Origin: Eptesicus fuscus
Taxonomy: Eukaryota; Chordata; Mammalia; Chiroptera; Vespertilionidae
Direction: 5' to 3'
Length of the DNA: 64,000 nt
Assembly (NCBI RefSeq): GCF_027574615.1
Contig: NC_072490.1
Coordinates: 28,449,501-28,513,500 of the forward strand
The notes beneath the pieces are model-generated. The model saw only the letters and a program-made list of their open reading frames with translations. It was not told where the DNA came from and searched no databases. This document shows, piece after piece, positions 46,627 through 57,955 of the stretch (the stretch's first letter is position 1; each line of letters starts with the position of its first letter). A program made the position numbers and the translations under genes.

Positions 46627-46818
46627 AGTTCTCAAATTTGAGCCAGGCATCAGAATCACCCGGGGGCATGTTAAACCCAAGTCACAGGGCCTCACCTACT
46701 GAGCTCTGATCCAGTAGGTCTAGGTGGGGTCCAAGAATCTGCATTGTCTAATAAGGTCCCAGGTGATGCTGATGCTGCTGGGCAGGAACCACACTTTAAG
46801 AGCCCCTGCTGAGAGCCA
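46627..46818 (+). repeat. MER5A-like hAT-Charlie MITE
   Basis: TAGTTCTCAAATTTGAGCC, GCATCAGAATCACCCGGGGG, CAGTAGGTCTAGGTGGGGTC and CAGGTGATGCTGATGCTGCT follow MER5A nearly end to end. Ancient and immobile. Confidence 0.85.
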
Positions 46819-48063
46819 CTGGCCACCAGACTGGCCTGAAGCTAGAGCTGAGTCCTGGCCATGGGGAGGTTTTGCTGTAGGAGAGGCTCCAAGGTCTGCT
46901 GCAAAGACATGTGCCAATCAAAGTCCAGCCAGTCCAAAATTAGGCTGACTGCAATTACTGTCTGTAAAGGCTCCGCATGGAAAGAATCAACCACGATCAC
47001 TACCCAATCATTCCATATAAGCATCTATTTTAAATATAATGGTAATGCTCGATTTGTTGAAAATATTTTTTAAGTATGATGAATTATTTTAAAAATGAAA
47101 ATCGTATGGCCATGATTCAGAAGCTCCTTATAACTCAGATTGTGGCAAATCAAAAAGCACCACAGACCTCAGGTTCTGGCCCTCATTATAGGGAAGGTGT
47201 CCAAAAAGCAAAAAATAGTTTTTTTAAGAACAGTATATGAACCTAAGGTCAAAGATCATAGGTGACAGCAGTTTGTTGGATTGTCAGCCACACAAGGCCT
47301 TGGTTTTCTGTTCGTTACTAATAACAACAATATGCTCATTGACTCCCACTCCTTACGAGACTATGGAGATGCTAGAGGGTCAGAGCCCCCAGACTTTAGC
47401 TCCTTAGGCTTCTATGCCCAGACACGGCAGCTAGACTTCCCCACACCCCTGGCAAAAAGTCCTGCTGTGTCTCAGATAAACCTCCTCCAATTCCCATTAG
47501 GCTGCAGAAACCTACTTTTCCTTCCATTTCTCTTCCACCTCCATCCCCACTCCCTCCCCACATGTGTCTCCAACAGTTTGTAGTTCACAAAGCATGTTCT
47601 CACACACTCCACACCCTGTTAGGAAGAGCTGCCAGTCCACATCATTTCTTTTTTATTGTGTAGAGCCGAGCAAGCTAAGGCTGGGGAAGTGATGAGCCCA
47701 AAGTTGGGTATGGGGCTTGGCACAGACTTCTTCCTCTACTCCCAGCCAAAGCTTCCCCCTACTGGGCTGGGGGTGGGGGTGGAGGGTACTTCATTACAGG
47801 GTGGAGCACAGCCTCTGAGTGAGGCTAATGAATTAAGTGACTTTTTTTTGCAGTTGGTGCTTTGAAAACCTCTGGGCTTGGAGAACATGAAGTTATTTCT
47901 TTGCCAGACAGGAAAGGAGCTATTTTTACAGAATCACCATTCTTTAAGCCACTGCTTTCCAGTGATTGCAGAGCACATTTCTGAGAGCAGTAATGACCAC
48001 CACCATTGTGAACAACCTCAGAGTCCATCTCCTCCTGTCCAAGGAGAGCTTTCTTTTTAGGTC

Positions 48064-48350
48064 TTTTTTTTTTTTTTCAGAGCAGTTTTAGGTTCACAGC
48101 AAAATTAATGGAAAGAAACAGAGATTTCCCATATGCTCCCTGTTCCTACACACTCACGGCCTCTCCCATTATCAACATCCGTCACTGATGAACCTACATG
48201 GACACATTATTTTCACCCAAAGTCCATAGTTTCCATTAGGTGTCACGCTTGGTGTTGTTCATTCTATAGGTTTGGACAAATGTATAAGGACTTGTAGCCA
48301 CCATTGTAGAATCATACAGAGTAGATTCACTGCCCCAGAAAGCCTCTCAG
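48064..48350. repeat. L1-type LINE 3' fragment
   Basis: CAGTTTTAGGTTCACAGCAA, CAGAGATTTCCCATATGCTC, CCAAAGTCCATAGTTTCCAT and GGTTTGGACAAATGTATAAG are the classic order of a mammalian L1 3' segment. The T run at 48065 may be part of it. Strand not decided. Confidence 0.8.
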
Positions 48351-48380
48351 GAGAGCATGTTTTCATATTACCAATTTTAA

Positions 48381-48477
48381 CTTTTTGCACTCGGATGTCG
48401 AGTGTGACTCGACATGGTTAGCATTAAATCCCGAGTAGAATAAAGGAATCGAGAAAAAAGCAAGCGAGTGCAAAGGG
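48381..48477. mobile_element. 97-bp piggyBac-type MITE flanked by TTAA
   Basis: A TTAA copy at 48377-48380 and another at 48478-48481 flank the element exactly. The left end reads CTTTTTGCACTCG and the right end, inverted, CCCTTTGCACTCG (11 of 13 match). Just inside the left end ATGTCGAGT and ACTCGACAT form a perfect 9-bp stem with a GTG loop. TTAA duplication with short inverted ends is the signature of piggyBac transposition. It encodes nothing. Bats are among the few mammals with young piggyBac elements, which fits the other repeats here. Confidence 0.8.
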
Positions 48478-48843
48478 TTAAAAACTATATGATGAGACAC
48501 CCACACAGGATGTAATTTAAAGCTGAAGTATTAGAAGCACTTAAAGATACATCAGCCACAAAGACTAAACAATGGGATAACATTTTCCAATTAGGGAAGT
48601 CATGTGATCCACACCATTCCATGCAGACAGAACTCTCCAAAGCCACACACTCGTTGGTTTCTTCTTTCCTTCCTTCTCCCCACTCATGTCTATCATGCCC
48701 GTCCTCTGCATCGGCCCTTGCAGTGAGAGGCAGCCCGTGTGCAAGCACTGCTTTCAGAGGAACTCAAAAGGTGCAGAAATAAGTTCCAGGTATTCCAGGG
48801 CCTTTGGCAGTTTACTAACTAATCTATTTGAAAGATCCTTGGC

Positions 48844-49160
48844 TGGTTCTCAACCTTGGCTGCACTTTAGAACCACCTGGGCAGCCAGGCCTGGCTTTAG
48901 GGGCCTGTGGCCAGTGCAGTCATGCCGGGCCCCATGCTCAGAAGGGCTTGCAGGTAGTTTAGTGCTCTGCTGTCACAGTCTTCAAGTTCTTGGTAATTTT
49001 TGAACAAGGACTCCTGCATTTTCATTTTGCAACAGGCCTCACAAATTATGTAGCTAATCCTGTGGGAAGCTTTTCAATACACCCATGCCCAGGCTGCACC
49101 CAGACCAACTAATCAGAAACACAGGAGGTAGGACCCAGGTCTCCCAAACAACTTTGGGAA
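48844..49160 (+). repeat. MER5-type relic interrupted by another element
   Basis: GGTTCTCAACCTTGGCTGCAC and GAACCACCTGGGCAG (48846-48886) continue after a gap as GGGAAGCTTTTCAATACACC (from 49061) and ACCAACTAATCAGAAACAC, ending near GGGAACCACAGGTG. The 48888-49055 stretch between them, with GGGCCTGTGGCCAGTGC and TTTTCATTTTGCAACAGGCC, looks like a second, nested DNA-transposon relic that I cannot name. Confidence 0.55.
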
Positions 49161-49489
49161 CCACAGGTGTAGAATGGAAGTCCTCACCTGGGGTATTCGT
49201 GTGTGGGTTGTGGGGAGCATCAGATTCACCTGGAGCACTTCTCCAAACTTCGCACACTGATGTATAAAAATTGATAAATTGCTTCCTAAATATTCTGGTG
49301 CCACCTGGCTAGCCAGGCAGGGACATCTGTCCATGAAATAGTTCCACTGTGTTTGCTGCTCCCGGGATACTGAATTGCTGTGACAGTAACTGCATATAAA
49401 CTGTTAAACATGAACTGTTGTGGCACAGTGGTCCCTGGATTATAATTTCATATTTACACAACTCTGTTCCCTGTGGCACTGCTAACCGA

Positions 49490-49712
49490 GCATCCTTCCG
49501 AGAGGCAAAAGAATGGGCGCAGACAACTCTTGCTCTGACTCACAGCTCTGAGGTTCAGGGCACGTTTTCTTTGTGCCTCAGTTTCCTTATTAGTAAAATG
49601 GACATAATAATATTCAATTCATGAAGGTGTTGTGAGGATTAATGAAATAAGACAGGCAAAGAGCCTAGCACAGTGCCTGGCACATAGTAGGTGGTCAATA
49701 AATATTGGTGTA
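49490..49712 (+). repeat. MIR SINE
   Basis: CTCAGTTTCCTTATTAGTAA, AATGGACATAATAATATTCA, TTGTGAGGATTAATGAAATAA and CACAGTGCCTGGCACATAGT follow the sense MIR core and 3' end in order. Confidence 0.85.
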
Positions 49713-49922
49713 CTATCTCCTCTAAGAAGAAATATGAGCATACCTTTCCCCTCAACTCTCAACTATGTCTTTTCACTAAAAGAAAATAGAACCTATTACT
49801 ATGACAAGAAAGAAATACCAATATTCTTCAATTAGTATACTTATCAAATATGCAATTTGTATTCATTCAGCTCATAGTTATTGAATACCTGCTAGGTCAA
49901 GGTGTCAGAGAGATGGATTTCA

Positions 49923-50112
49923 TATATACATATATATATATATATATGAATATATATATATATATATATACACATATATATATACACATATATATATATA
50001 TACACACACATACATACATACATATAGACACATAGGTACATATATACACATACACAGATATACATGTATATGGAAACATGTACACATACAAATATACATA
50101 CATACATATATG
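49923..50112. repeat. TA / CATA compound microsatellite
   Basis: About 190 bases of TA, CATA and CACATA units with interruptions. Open frames on both strands give Tyr-Ile-His patterns and are not genes. Confidence 0.95.
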
Positions 50113-50329
50113 ATAGGTCACTATTATTTAGTACTTTCCTTTAAATTTTATGCATTTGAACTACAAAAGGAATGCTTATTGGAACAATTTAAACAACATA
50201 AAAGTAACTAAGTTTACTAACCTATGCTTCCTGACTCGTATTCCCACCATTCTAGGGTAACCATTTAAAAAAATAACTTGAAGCTAAAAATAAATTTGTT
50301 TTGAATTTTTAAAAATATTTTTGCTTACA

Positions 50330-50850
50330 AACACTCACCCAGTACATATCACATTCTATAACTTGCTCTTCTTTGCTTAACAATGTAGTGTGGACATCTT
50401 TTGAAGTCAGTCCCTATCACTCATCTATTAGTTTTCAGTAGCCCCTTGTACTCTGTGGGATGGCTGTGCCATTTTCTTTTTTAAAAAATATATTTTATTG
50501 ATTTTGTTTTTATAGAGAGGAAGGGAGAGGGATAGAGAGTTAGAAACATCAATGAGAGAGAAACTTCGATCAGTTGCCTCCTGCACACTCCATACTGGGA
50601 ATGTGCCTGCAACCAAGGTACATGCCCTTGACCAGAATCGAACTTGGGACCCTTGAGTTCACAGGTCGACGCTTTATCCACTGAGCCAAACCGGTTAGGG
50701 CTGGCTGTGCCATTTTCAACCATCCCCTGGGTGATGGTCTGATGGTATTTGACTGTAGAAGATGCTGCAGCAAATTGTCTTGTATAAAAATGTAAATACT
50801 GGCACTTCTACTTCTTTCGGATAGAGCCTCCAGCAGTTTAGAACCCAAGA
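50330..50850 (+). repeat. L1-type LINE fragment split by a Ves SINE
   Basis: Upstream of the Ves, ATAACTTGCTCTTCTTTGCTT and AGTGTGGACATCTTTTGAAG, and downstream GATGCTGCAGCAAATTGTC, fit an L1 3' segment around the 50477-50701 insertion. Diverged. Confidence 0.55.
50477..50701 (-). repeat. Ves SINE, minus strand, with 16-bp target duplication
   Basis: The body is clear in minus orientation: head CCCTAACCGGTTTGGCTCAG near 50701, a B box as GAATCGAAC on plus, and a T/A-rich tail at 50477-50500. The flanks TGGCTGTGCCATTTTC (50461-50476 and 50702-50717) are identical. Confidence 0.95.
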
Positions 50851-51596
50851 CTGGACAAAGCAAAAGCCAAAACAATAACAACAAATGATACCCCACCTTT
50901 TATCAGCATGCCTACCACCCACCAGGCACTACAGTGGGGTGCATAACAAACGTGAATGGGACCTCAAGCAGTTCACCAAAGAACATGTGATTAAATGCCC
51001 AGACCAATGTTACACACGATATATATCTTAGTATTGCAAGGTCCATGTTGAAATCTTCCTAATGGTGCTTAAGCCAACCTCTAATCTAGCTTTAGATTCT
51101 CACAAGTTCCATTGACTCTGGAGGAGCTTTGCATGAAAAACCCTTTCATGCAGTTTCCTTCCAATCTTCGTAGCAGAAAACAAAAGGAACTCTCAACTGA
51201 CTCGCAGCGGAGTCAGTTAACTGGCTTTTCTAATGTGGCCGGTAATTTATCTGATTGCTCACAGTGTGGTCCATCATTTTCTTCCAGAAGCTGAAAGTAA
51301 AAAACGACGGTTTTCCCAGCAGAGAGCCATGTGTCTGCTGTCAGGCCTCTGACACACATTTCAGGGATGCACTTACCAGAAGATATTAAACTGCTTCACG
51401 GGAAAGAAGTAGAAGTTACAAAACCAAGTTAAAACATAAAATAACTTTTGAAAGTACATTTAACAGGATTCAACAGAATTTTTTTAAGCAGCCGGAAATG
51501 GTGTCACCAGACTGCTTTCACCCATGGTGATTTTACTGCAGACCTGCTCCAGTGCTGTGGCACCGGCAGAGGTCTGCAGCTCCTGTTTGCTTAGAA

Positions 51597-51809
51597 CAGT
51601 GGTCGGCAAACTCATTAGTCAACAGAGCCAAATATCAACAGTACAACGATTGAAATTTCTTTTTAGAGCCAAATTTTTTAAACTTAAACTTCTTCTAATG
51701 CCACTTCTTCAAAATAGACTCGCCCAGGCCGTGGTATTTTGTGGAAGAGCCACACACAAGGGGCCAAAGAGCCACATGTGGCTCGCGAGCCGCAGTTTGC
51801 CGACCATGG
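51597..51809. mobile_element. 213-bp hAT-type MITE (copy 2)
   Basis: The left end CAGTGGTCGGCAAACTC and the right end GCAGTTTGCCGACCATGG form inverted repeats with one altered end. Both sides carry the 8-base duplication GCTTAGAA (51589-51596 and 51810-51817). The body is the reverse complement of the copy at 22217 with few differences. Confidence 0.92.
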
Positions 51810-52655
51810 GCTTAGAAACACCACGTGCTGTTCAGTGGCCAGGCGGGCAGGTAGCTGCCAGCGCCTTCAGGATCAGCCCCAGCTCTCCTGCAGAGACCAG
51901 CTCTTCCTGGCAGCTCCAGGCCATGACTGAGCCTGGGGGGGGAGGGGTGAGAAGATGCTAGGGCCTAGAACTTTCTGGACTGGCCAGTCTTTGCTCTGGG
52001 ATTGGATGAGACTCTCGGGGCCTGCATTGCAGTCTGGGGCTCTCCTTGTCCATAATTGCCTCCTCCTTTTTTTTTTTTTCTTTTTTTTTCATCTTATTAG
52101 GTCTGCTTGGTGATCTGGGACTCTGGTCAGTCCTGCTCCCTCCCCTCTTATCTGCACAGTGTCTGCTAACTTGCCCTCCTAACTACTCAGGGTCCGAGTT
52201 CTGGGAGAACGATAATGCTATTCATCTTATTCAGAGGACTAAAAACCTGAGCATGTCCCCTAGCCCTTGGACATTCTCGTGCCAGGCTCTGTAAAAATGA
52301 ATTATGCCTCTGCCAAAGTGAAACTGACCCTTCCATTTCAATTATTCAGCAGGGACACAAATGAAAAACCAAGTGTGGGGAAAAAAACCTCATATATATT
52401 CTGAAATTCCACTTTAGTTAATCTGAACTATTTCTAAGATCCTAGGTAAGGTTCGTATTTTGGTATTCCTTCTTGTTTGTCAAGAACTGATCAGGGCCGG
52501 TCAAGACATCATAGTTACAGTGAGAAAACACTATTTCCATTTCTGCCCCTTTAACCACAATTCCACTTCCAGCACCAGTGTTCTAGATAAGCTGCCTCCC
52601 CTTGTGGTTCCACACACTGAGAAGGAAGCAGGTAACAATTGCATTCTTGTTGCAG

Positions 52656-52903
52656 GGGAGTTTGGAGAGGTGTACAAGGGGCGTTTGAAACTTCCGGGCA
52701 AGAGGGAAATCTATGTGGCCATCAAGACGCTGAAGGCCGGGTACTCGGAGAAGCAGCGTCGGGACTTTCTGAGCGAGGCGAGCATCATGGGCCAGTTTGA
52801 CCATCCCAACATCATTCGCCTGGAGGGCGTGGTCACCAAGAGTCGGCCGGTCATGATCATCACAGAGTTCATGGAGAATGGCGCCTTGGATTCCTTCCTC
52901 AGG
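52656..52903 (+). CDS. EPHB1: EPHB1 exon 11: kinase N-lobe
   Basis: This 248-base exon is preceded by CATTCTTGTTGCAG and ends at CAGG|GTAAGA. It resumes the glycine-rich loop as GEFGEVYKG, then carries VAIKTLKAGY with the ATP-anchoring Lys. RRDFLSEASIMGQFDHPNI follows, with the alpha-C Glu. VVTKSRPVMIITEFMENG has a Thr gatekeeper before the hinge, and the exon ends at ALDSFLR in phase 0. These are the hallmarks of an active tyrosine kinase N-lobe, and none of the key residues is altered. In some Eph genes this stretch is split into 62- and 186-base exons. Here it is continuous, as I recall for EPHB1. A longer open frame that runs in from upstream is intronic. Confidence 0.96.
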
Positions 52904-53951
52904 GTAAGAGAAGCTCAGGGGCACGGGTGATGCTAGCACTGGTGGCCGCTGGGGAACGATGGCTGGGAGAAGTGTCCACATGAGGATAACCTGTCATTCA
53001 GGAATCGCCCAAGGAAATGGGAATCGGTGTTGGAGGTGTTCACGAGGTTAACCAATTTGTTGCTAAAAGAAAAGAACACAGAGCTTGGGACCCCTCAGTA
53101 GGAGGATGGCATGTTGTAAGGCCTTCGTAAATGCTTGATGGATGAATGAGAATTAATAGATGGGGACAGAGAATGGCCATCGGCATCTGTATGAATCTTA
53201 GAGATTGAAGAGACGTTCAGCTGCTCATAGCCCTGCGTGATGCATGCAGATGCCAGTGGCCCTCTCTGCCTTTTCCCCAGCACAGCTGCTCTTGCCCCGC
53301 AACCAGCTCTCATCATTTGCAGTTCAGAGATAAAACAGATTGCCCTTTTCTGATGCCTGGGCCACCTGCCCTCTGAGGAGGCGCTTCTGGGCAAGAAAGG
53401 GGAAGATTGGTTCACCAGCATCCATAGTCTTTTCTGGGGTTGATGAAGAATGTGATTCCCACCCAACCTGCAGCACAGGTGGGCGTACCTGAAGGCCTAT
53501 GGCTGGGGGATCTGTAAAAGATCCTTGTCAGTGTGCCCAAATGGAGCCACATTGGAACCATTTTCACCTCTATGGGGCATCGCTCAGAGAAGGGGTGGGT
53601 GAGAATGGCCATGGTGCTGATGTCTGGGGAGTGAAAGCCGACTAAGCAAAGGCCAAGGAGCAAGGCGTCCTTAGACAAAAGCTCAGCACGGGATTGCAAT
53701 GGAGGCCTGAGAACAAAGGGTCCAGGGTGGAGGTGAGGGGAGCAGCACCAAAGAACGTGGTCAGGGTCTTCTGAGCAAGGTCTTCTGGGTGATACCAAGT
53801 AGCCGACTATGCCCATCACCAAGAGGTAGACAGTAGATGTAGCTTCAGATCAAAGGACCATTTGCAGTCAGTCATTGAAACATTCGTGGGGTGACTGCTC
53901 TGATCACTCTGTGTGCTGGGTGCTGGGCCTATAGGAAAGAGACATTGTTCT

Positions 53952-54300
53952 AATACTGTGTAACAAATCAGGCCAAGACTTTAGTGGCTTAGCACAACGA
54001 TTTGCGTTGCTCATGAAAATGCAACTGGGCCAAGTCATCTCTAGTCCATGTGGTGTCAGATGGGGCAGCTCAAGGGCTGAGGCCTGGAGTCATCCAAAGG
54101 CTTGTCACTCATGTGTCTTGTGGTTGATACTTGGTGTCAGCTGGCATCTCTCCATGTGACTGGCTTGGACTTCTTCACAGCAAGCTGGGTCCCAAAAATA
54201 GCAACCCCAGAGGAAGAGGCAGAAGCTGTATCCATTTTGTAACACAGCATCATTTCAACCATAGCAATGCACCCACCAATGGAAGGGGAGGAAACAGACC
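53952..54300 (+). repeat. Possible hAT-Tip100-like DNA transposon relic
   Basis: CTGTGTAACAAATCAGGCCA and TTTAGTGGCTTAGCACAACG begin a familiar old mammalian repeat, with GTCATCCAAAGGCTTG and CTGGCATCTCTCCATG following. I recognise the start but not the family with certainty. Confidence 0.5.
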
Positions 54301-54827
54301 CTACATTTTGATCAAGAACAGCAACTTAATATCTTATTATACATAAGGGGCTGGGGGTCCTGTTATGTCCATCTTAGAGACTACAGTATGCCACCGAAGT
54401 CCCTGCCCCTGAGGACCTTAGTGTCCAAAACTTCTAGCATGGAATACAGAGGTATCATAAGCCAAGAACTGAAATCTTGCCGGGAAGCCAGGGAAGGCTC
54501 CGGAAAGAATGTATCTGTTATTGGAGAATGAGGAATTTGCAGACAGGTCGGGGAGCAGGTAGGTAGGGTGAAACAATGGAACAGTGTGTTTGAAGGCCAA
54601 AGTCAGCATTGCCTCTTTGGTAATCTGTCAGCAGCTGTGTGGTGTGGCTCCAAAGCTCAGGAGTAGAGCCTGGGAACTGCAGCATGGACAGGTCGCTAGG
54701 GGACTTGTCTAGAAGCTGCGCATGCACAGTATTGAAACTAACTTGCAGGGCGAGCATGCATGTTTTGCCTCATATGAGTCATTAAGCAGTAGGCTATTTC
54801 TTTTTATGGGGTGAGGGGACAGCAGAT

Positions 54828-54950
54828 GTAGATTGTGAGCCCCATGGACTCTGCCTGGCACAGCCTCCTGGAGGGTATGGGTTATACCTTGTATTTTGCC
54901 ACCCCAGTACCTAGCATAGTGAGCACCTGATAAATACCAGTGAAATGAAA
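54828..54950 (+). repeat. L2 LINE 3' end fragment
   Basis: GATTGTGAGCCCCATGGACT is followed by CCCAGTACCTAGCATAGTGA and CCTGATAAATACCAGTGAA, a sense L2 terminus. Confidence 0.65.
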
Positions 54951-56339
54951 AAAACAAATAACTATTTCTGGGACAAAAAATATTCCAGAGTGACAGGAGA
55001 AATGTAGTTATTATTCTGAGTGAGCCTGATCTCTTGTCTTTGTAGCCAAACCTCTCCTATAAGAGCAGGGTATGGACCATGATTCCCCGGGGGCATTCAC
55101 TCATGATCAGAGCTCTCATGAAAACAGTCCAATAAAAGTGAGTAGAAGGCAATGTTAGAAGAAAAAGTGTTTTCTGGAACCAGCCTCCATGCCCTTTCAG
55201 AAGTCATTTATTTCCTACATGTCACCCGACCGTACTTCACAGAGAGTCTCAACATGATCTGGGACTGTGATCAGACTCTCTCTCCCTGGGCCATGCAGGG
55301 CGAAGGAGATTCATTCTCAGGAGACTGCGGGAAATCAAAGCCCCACAGCATTGCTCTGCACAGGCTGTTTCCATTTGGATCCCAGGACATGGGCACATAT
55401 TGGGCACCAGCATTTTTCATGATGATGAGGCCCAGGCAGTGGGAGAAAAGCTAGGGGCAAGAGAGGAGCCCAGAAAAACCAAAGAGAAAGGATGGCAAGG
55501 AAGGGGCAGCCAGAGCAGGCAGAGCCAGGAGGAGAGGGGAAATGAAGCGTTTCTGACTCCTCGCACGGCATGGAGGCAGGTAATCTATAAATCTAATTTC
55601 AGCCTTACCACAGACCCTGGAGCATAGCAACATTAATTGATGTATCTGCTGCTTGATACAATCTAAAAGTAGGTCATCAGTTAAGTTCTGTAGGGTCCAT
55701 CTTCTGGGAAGTAGGATAATTTTAGGATTTCCATTCAGAGAAGAAAGGGAAAGGATTAGTCCTCAATGTGTGCAGCTGTCTCCTCCCTCCAACTGGTCCT
55801 TTCATGCTGGACATGGCCCCTTTGGGCAGTGGCTGCAGCTTCTGCCCTGGGTCAGCATCCGAGAGAGATCTTGGGGACCCAGGGAGCACAGTTCACTCAC
55901 TGCTCTTCTCCCTTTTGGGGACTTAGAGTCCCTCACATTCTGGAGGGATTGGAAACACCATTATTCTTTTAACACACATTCAGTAAGTTCATTATTTTCC
56001 ATTTTTTCAAATGTCTGTGCCATGGATATTATGTAGCATGCAAATCTATAATTAAATATTTCCTTCTTGGCATTCAAATTCAGGCGCTTTAATCTGGAGG
56101 CGCTTCCATAAATTTAGGAACAATCCCTGAACCTCATCAATGTCCCATGCTTGAGTCAACAAGGTCGCCATGCTCTGTGAGGTTTTCGTGCCTACAGGTT
56201 GGCCTGGTGGTTGTTGCTGGTTCATTCACAGATGGTCATAACTGAAAGACTCATAGAAGTCACTGAGCAGTGACAAATGGAGACATTTCTCATCGGGGAA
56301 GCTCATTCAAGGGCTGAAACTAGACAACAGCAACCCAGA

Positions 56340-56510
56340 TGTCAGGAAGAGAACACCAGATTGGAAGTCCTGAGACCGAAGTTCTGCTTTGGGCTCTGCC
56401 ATGAGTCACCCTGTGGCCTTGAACAAATCTGTTAACTCAATTTCCCAATCTATAAACTAAAGGCATTGAGTTGGATGATCTTGAAAGGTCTCTTTCAGTT
56501 AAAAAAAAAT
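56340..56510 (+). repeat. MIR SINE
   Basis: GGCTCTGCCATGAGTCACC, CTGTGGCCTTGAACAAATCT and CAATTTCCCAATCTATAAAC follow the sense MIR core. Confidence 0.7.
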
Positions 56511-57724
56511 CTATGATTCATTCTCTTCAAACAAATCAAATAAGGGTTTCATTTCCTGAAGTGGATTTGTCAATGGAAGTTGAAATACCTAAATCCTTCC
56601 TGTCTAATAAAAGGGCCAGCAAGTGGCTTCAGTGAATTTTCAGAAAAGCAATTTCAGCAGAAAGCACTTTATGAAGGGAAGAAAATTTAAATCACTTCAC
56701 TGAGGCTGTATTTCTTCTATGTGCTGTGTTTTTGCCATGTGCTCAGCATGGCAGAACTTTTCCTGAATCACAAAGAAACCTCTTTTTTAATCTTCTTTAT
56801 CTTTATTGCTGATGTTCATATTCCTGCAAGTTCTTCCTGGGGGGTTATACCAATGAAATGAATACTGAACAGTTGAACATGTCAGAAAATCTTACTACGC
56901 TTACATCTTTAAGTTTCACTAAGATTATGAACTCAACAGGCATGACCCAGTCTTATCATGATATGTGTTTACCCTGCAGACCCTAAAGAAAAATGCAGTG
57001 GGCTTCACAAAGTCAATATATGCCAATGGAAAAGGCACTGGACAGGAGTTAAAAGAGTAGATGAGTGTAGCATAATAAGTGTAGTGTAGAAATGTCTCTT
57101 CTTTCTATTTCTATGGCCATGGCAGACATTAATCAATCATGGCCTCCCTCCCTGTGAAGCTTACACACAGTCTTCTTCTCCATCCAGCTTTTGAGACAGC
57201 CATTACCAATTGATTGGAGATGGAATGTCAGTAGAGATGTAATTGCTGTTCTGGCCTTAGAATCTTGTTATAAGCCAAAACCATACAGAGTGATTGAAGG
57301 CTGGTGACTTAAACTTTCTAGACTTAATTTATCTTCTCTATTAAAAAATATACTATTGCCTGCCTTTCACAGAACCAGTTTTAAGGATTAGAACATATCT
57401 GTGAAGTATGACTTGCCATTCAAAAGTCAAGAAACGGAAGAAATCAATGTTTGTTGATTAATTGATCCAAACTTTAGATCCGCATCATTAATTTCTGATC
57501 ATATGCTACTACAGTTGCGGGGAGGATCTACTACAGATGTCAACCTGTTGAGTTCAGAATGCTCTGTGAACTGTGTTCTCCAAAGGCAATGATCTTAGGA
57601 TGTCACCCACACACAACCAGAACCCATACCACAGTTCTGGCTCCAGGTGTCCTTAGTCTCTCTCATCATGCATCCCAGGTACATAGGATAACTGATTTGT
57701 GACATTGATGGCCCTGCTGATAAT

Positions 57725-57955
57725 ACCAGCAATCATTGCTGCTATCTTAGAATTCACTAGGCACTGAGCTAAGCCCTTTTACATGTGTCATCTCATTTAA
57801 CCTCATAAAAACCCTATGAAGAATGGACACTGTGTTCTTATTTTACAGGTATGAAAATAACTGCTCTGGAGGTTAAATAACTTGACCAAGAGCATGCAGC
57901 CTGTGGGCAGCAGACCCTGGATCCAACCTGGGTGGCTACAAAGCCTGGACTTTTA
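57725..57955 (-). repeat. MIR SINE, nearly full length
   Basis: CACTAGGCACTGAGCTAAGC, CATCTCATTTAACCTCATAA, AATAACTTGACCAAGAGCAT and GATCCAACCTGGGTGGCTAC give an almost complete antisense MIR. Confidence 0.85.

Larger units (their letters stand above)
40240..52655 (+). other. EPHB1: EPHB1 intron 10
   Basis: This 12.4-kb intron interrupts the glycine-rich loop coding region. It contains a minus-strand L2 block near 43345-43920, a MIR split by a GT repeat near 45260, a MER5A-like element at 46627, an L1-like 3' fragment at 48064, a piggyBac-type MITE at 48381, a nested DNA-transposon relic near 48844-49160, a MIR at 49490, a TA/CA satellite at 49923, an L1-like region split by a Ves SINE at 50477 and a hAT MITE at 51597. 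I see nothing supported in 40240-43340, 44260-45250, 45520-46620, 46830-48060 or 51820-52640. Confidence 0.85.

Noticed and set aside
52460..52655. Upstream in-frame extension of exon 11
   Set aside because: The exon border is fixed by the CATTCTTGTTGCAG acceptor and by the need to complete the split Gly codon of the glycine-rich loop. The extension is intron.
53412..53822. 136-codon minus-strand frame in intron 11
   Set aside because: No domain, no conserved splice context and random composition.
56595..56612. Possible HeliBat 5' end (TGTCTAATAAAAGGG)
   Set aside because: Only about 13 bases resemble the Helitron terminus, and no body or 3' end follows.
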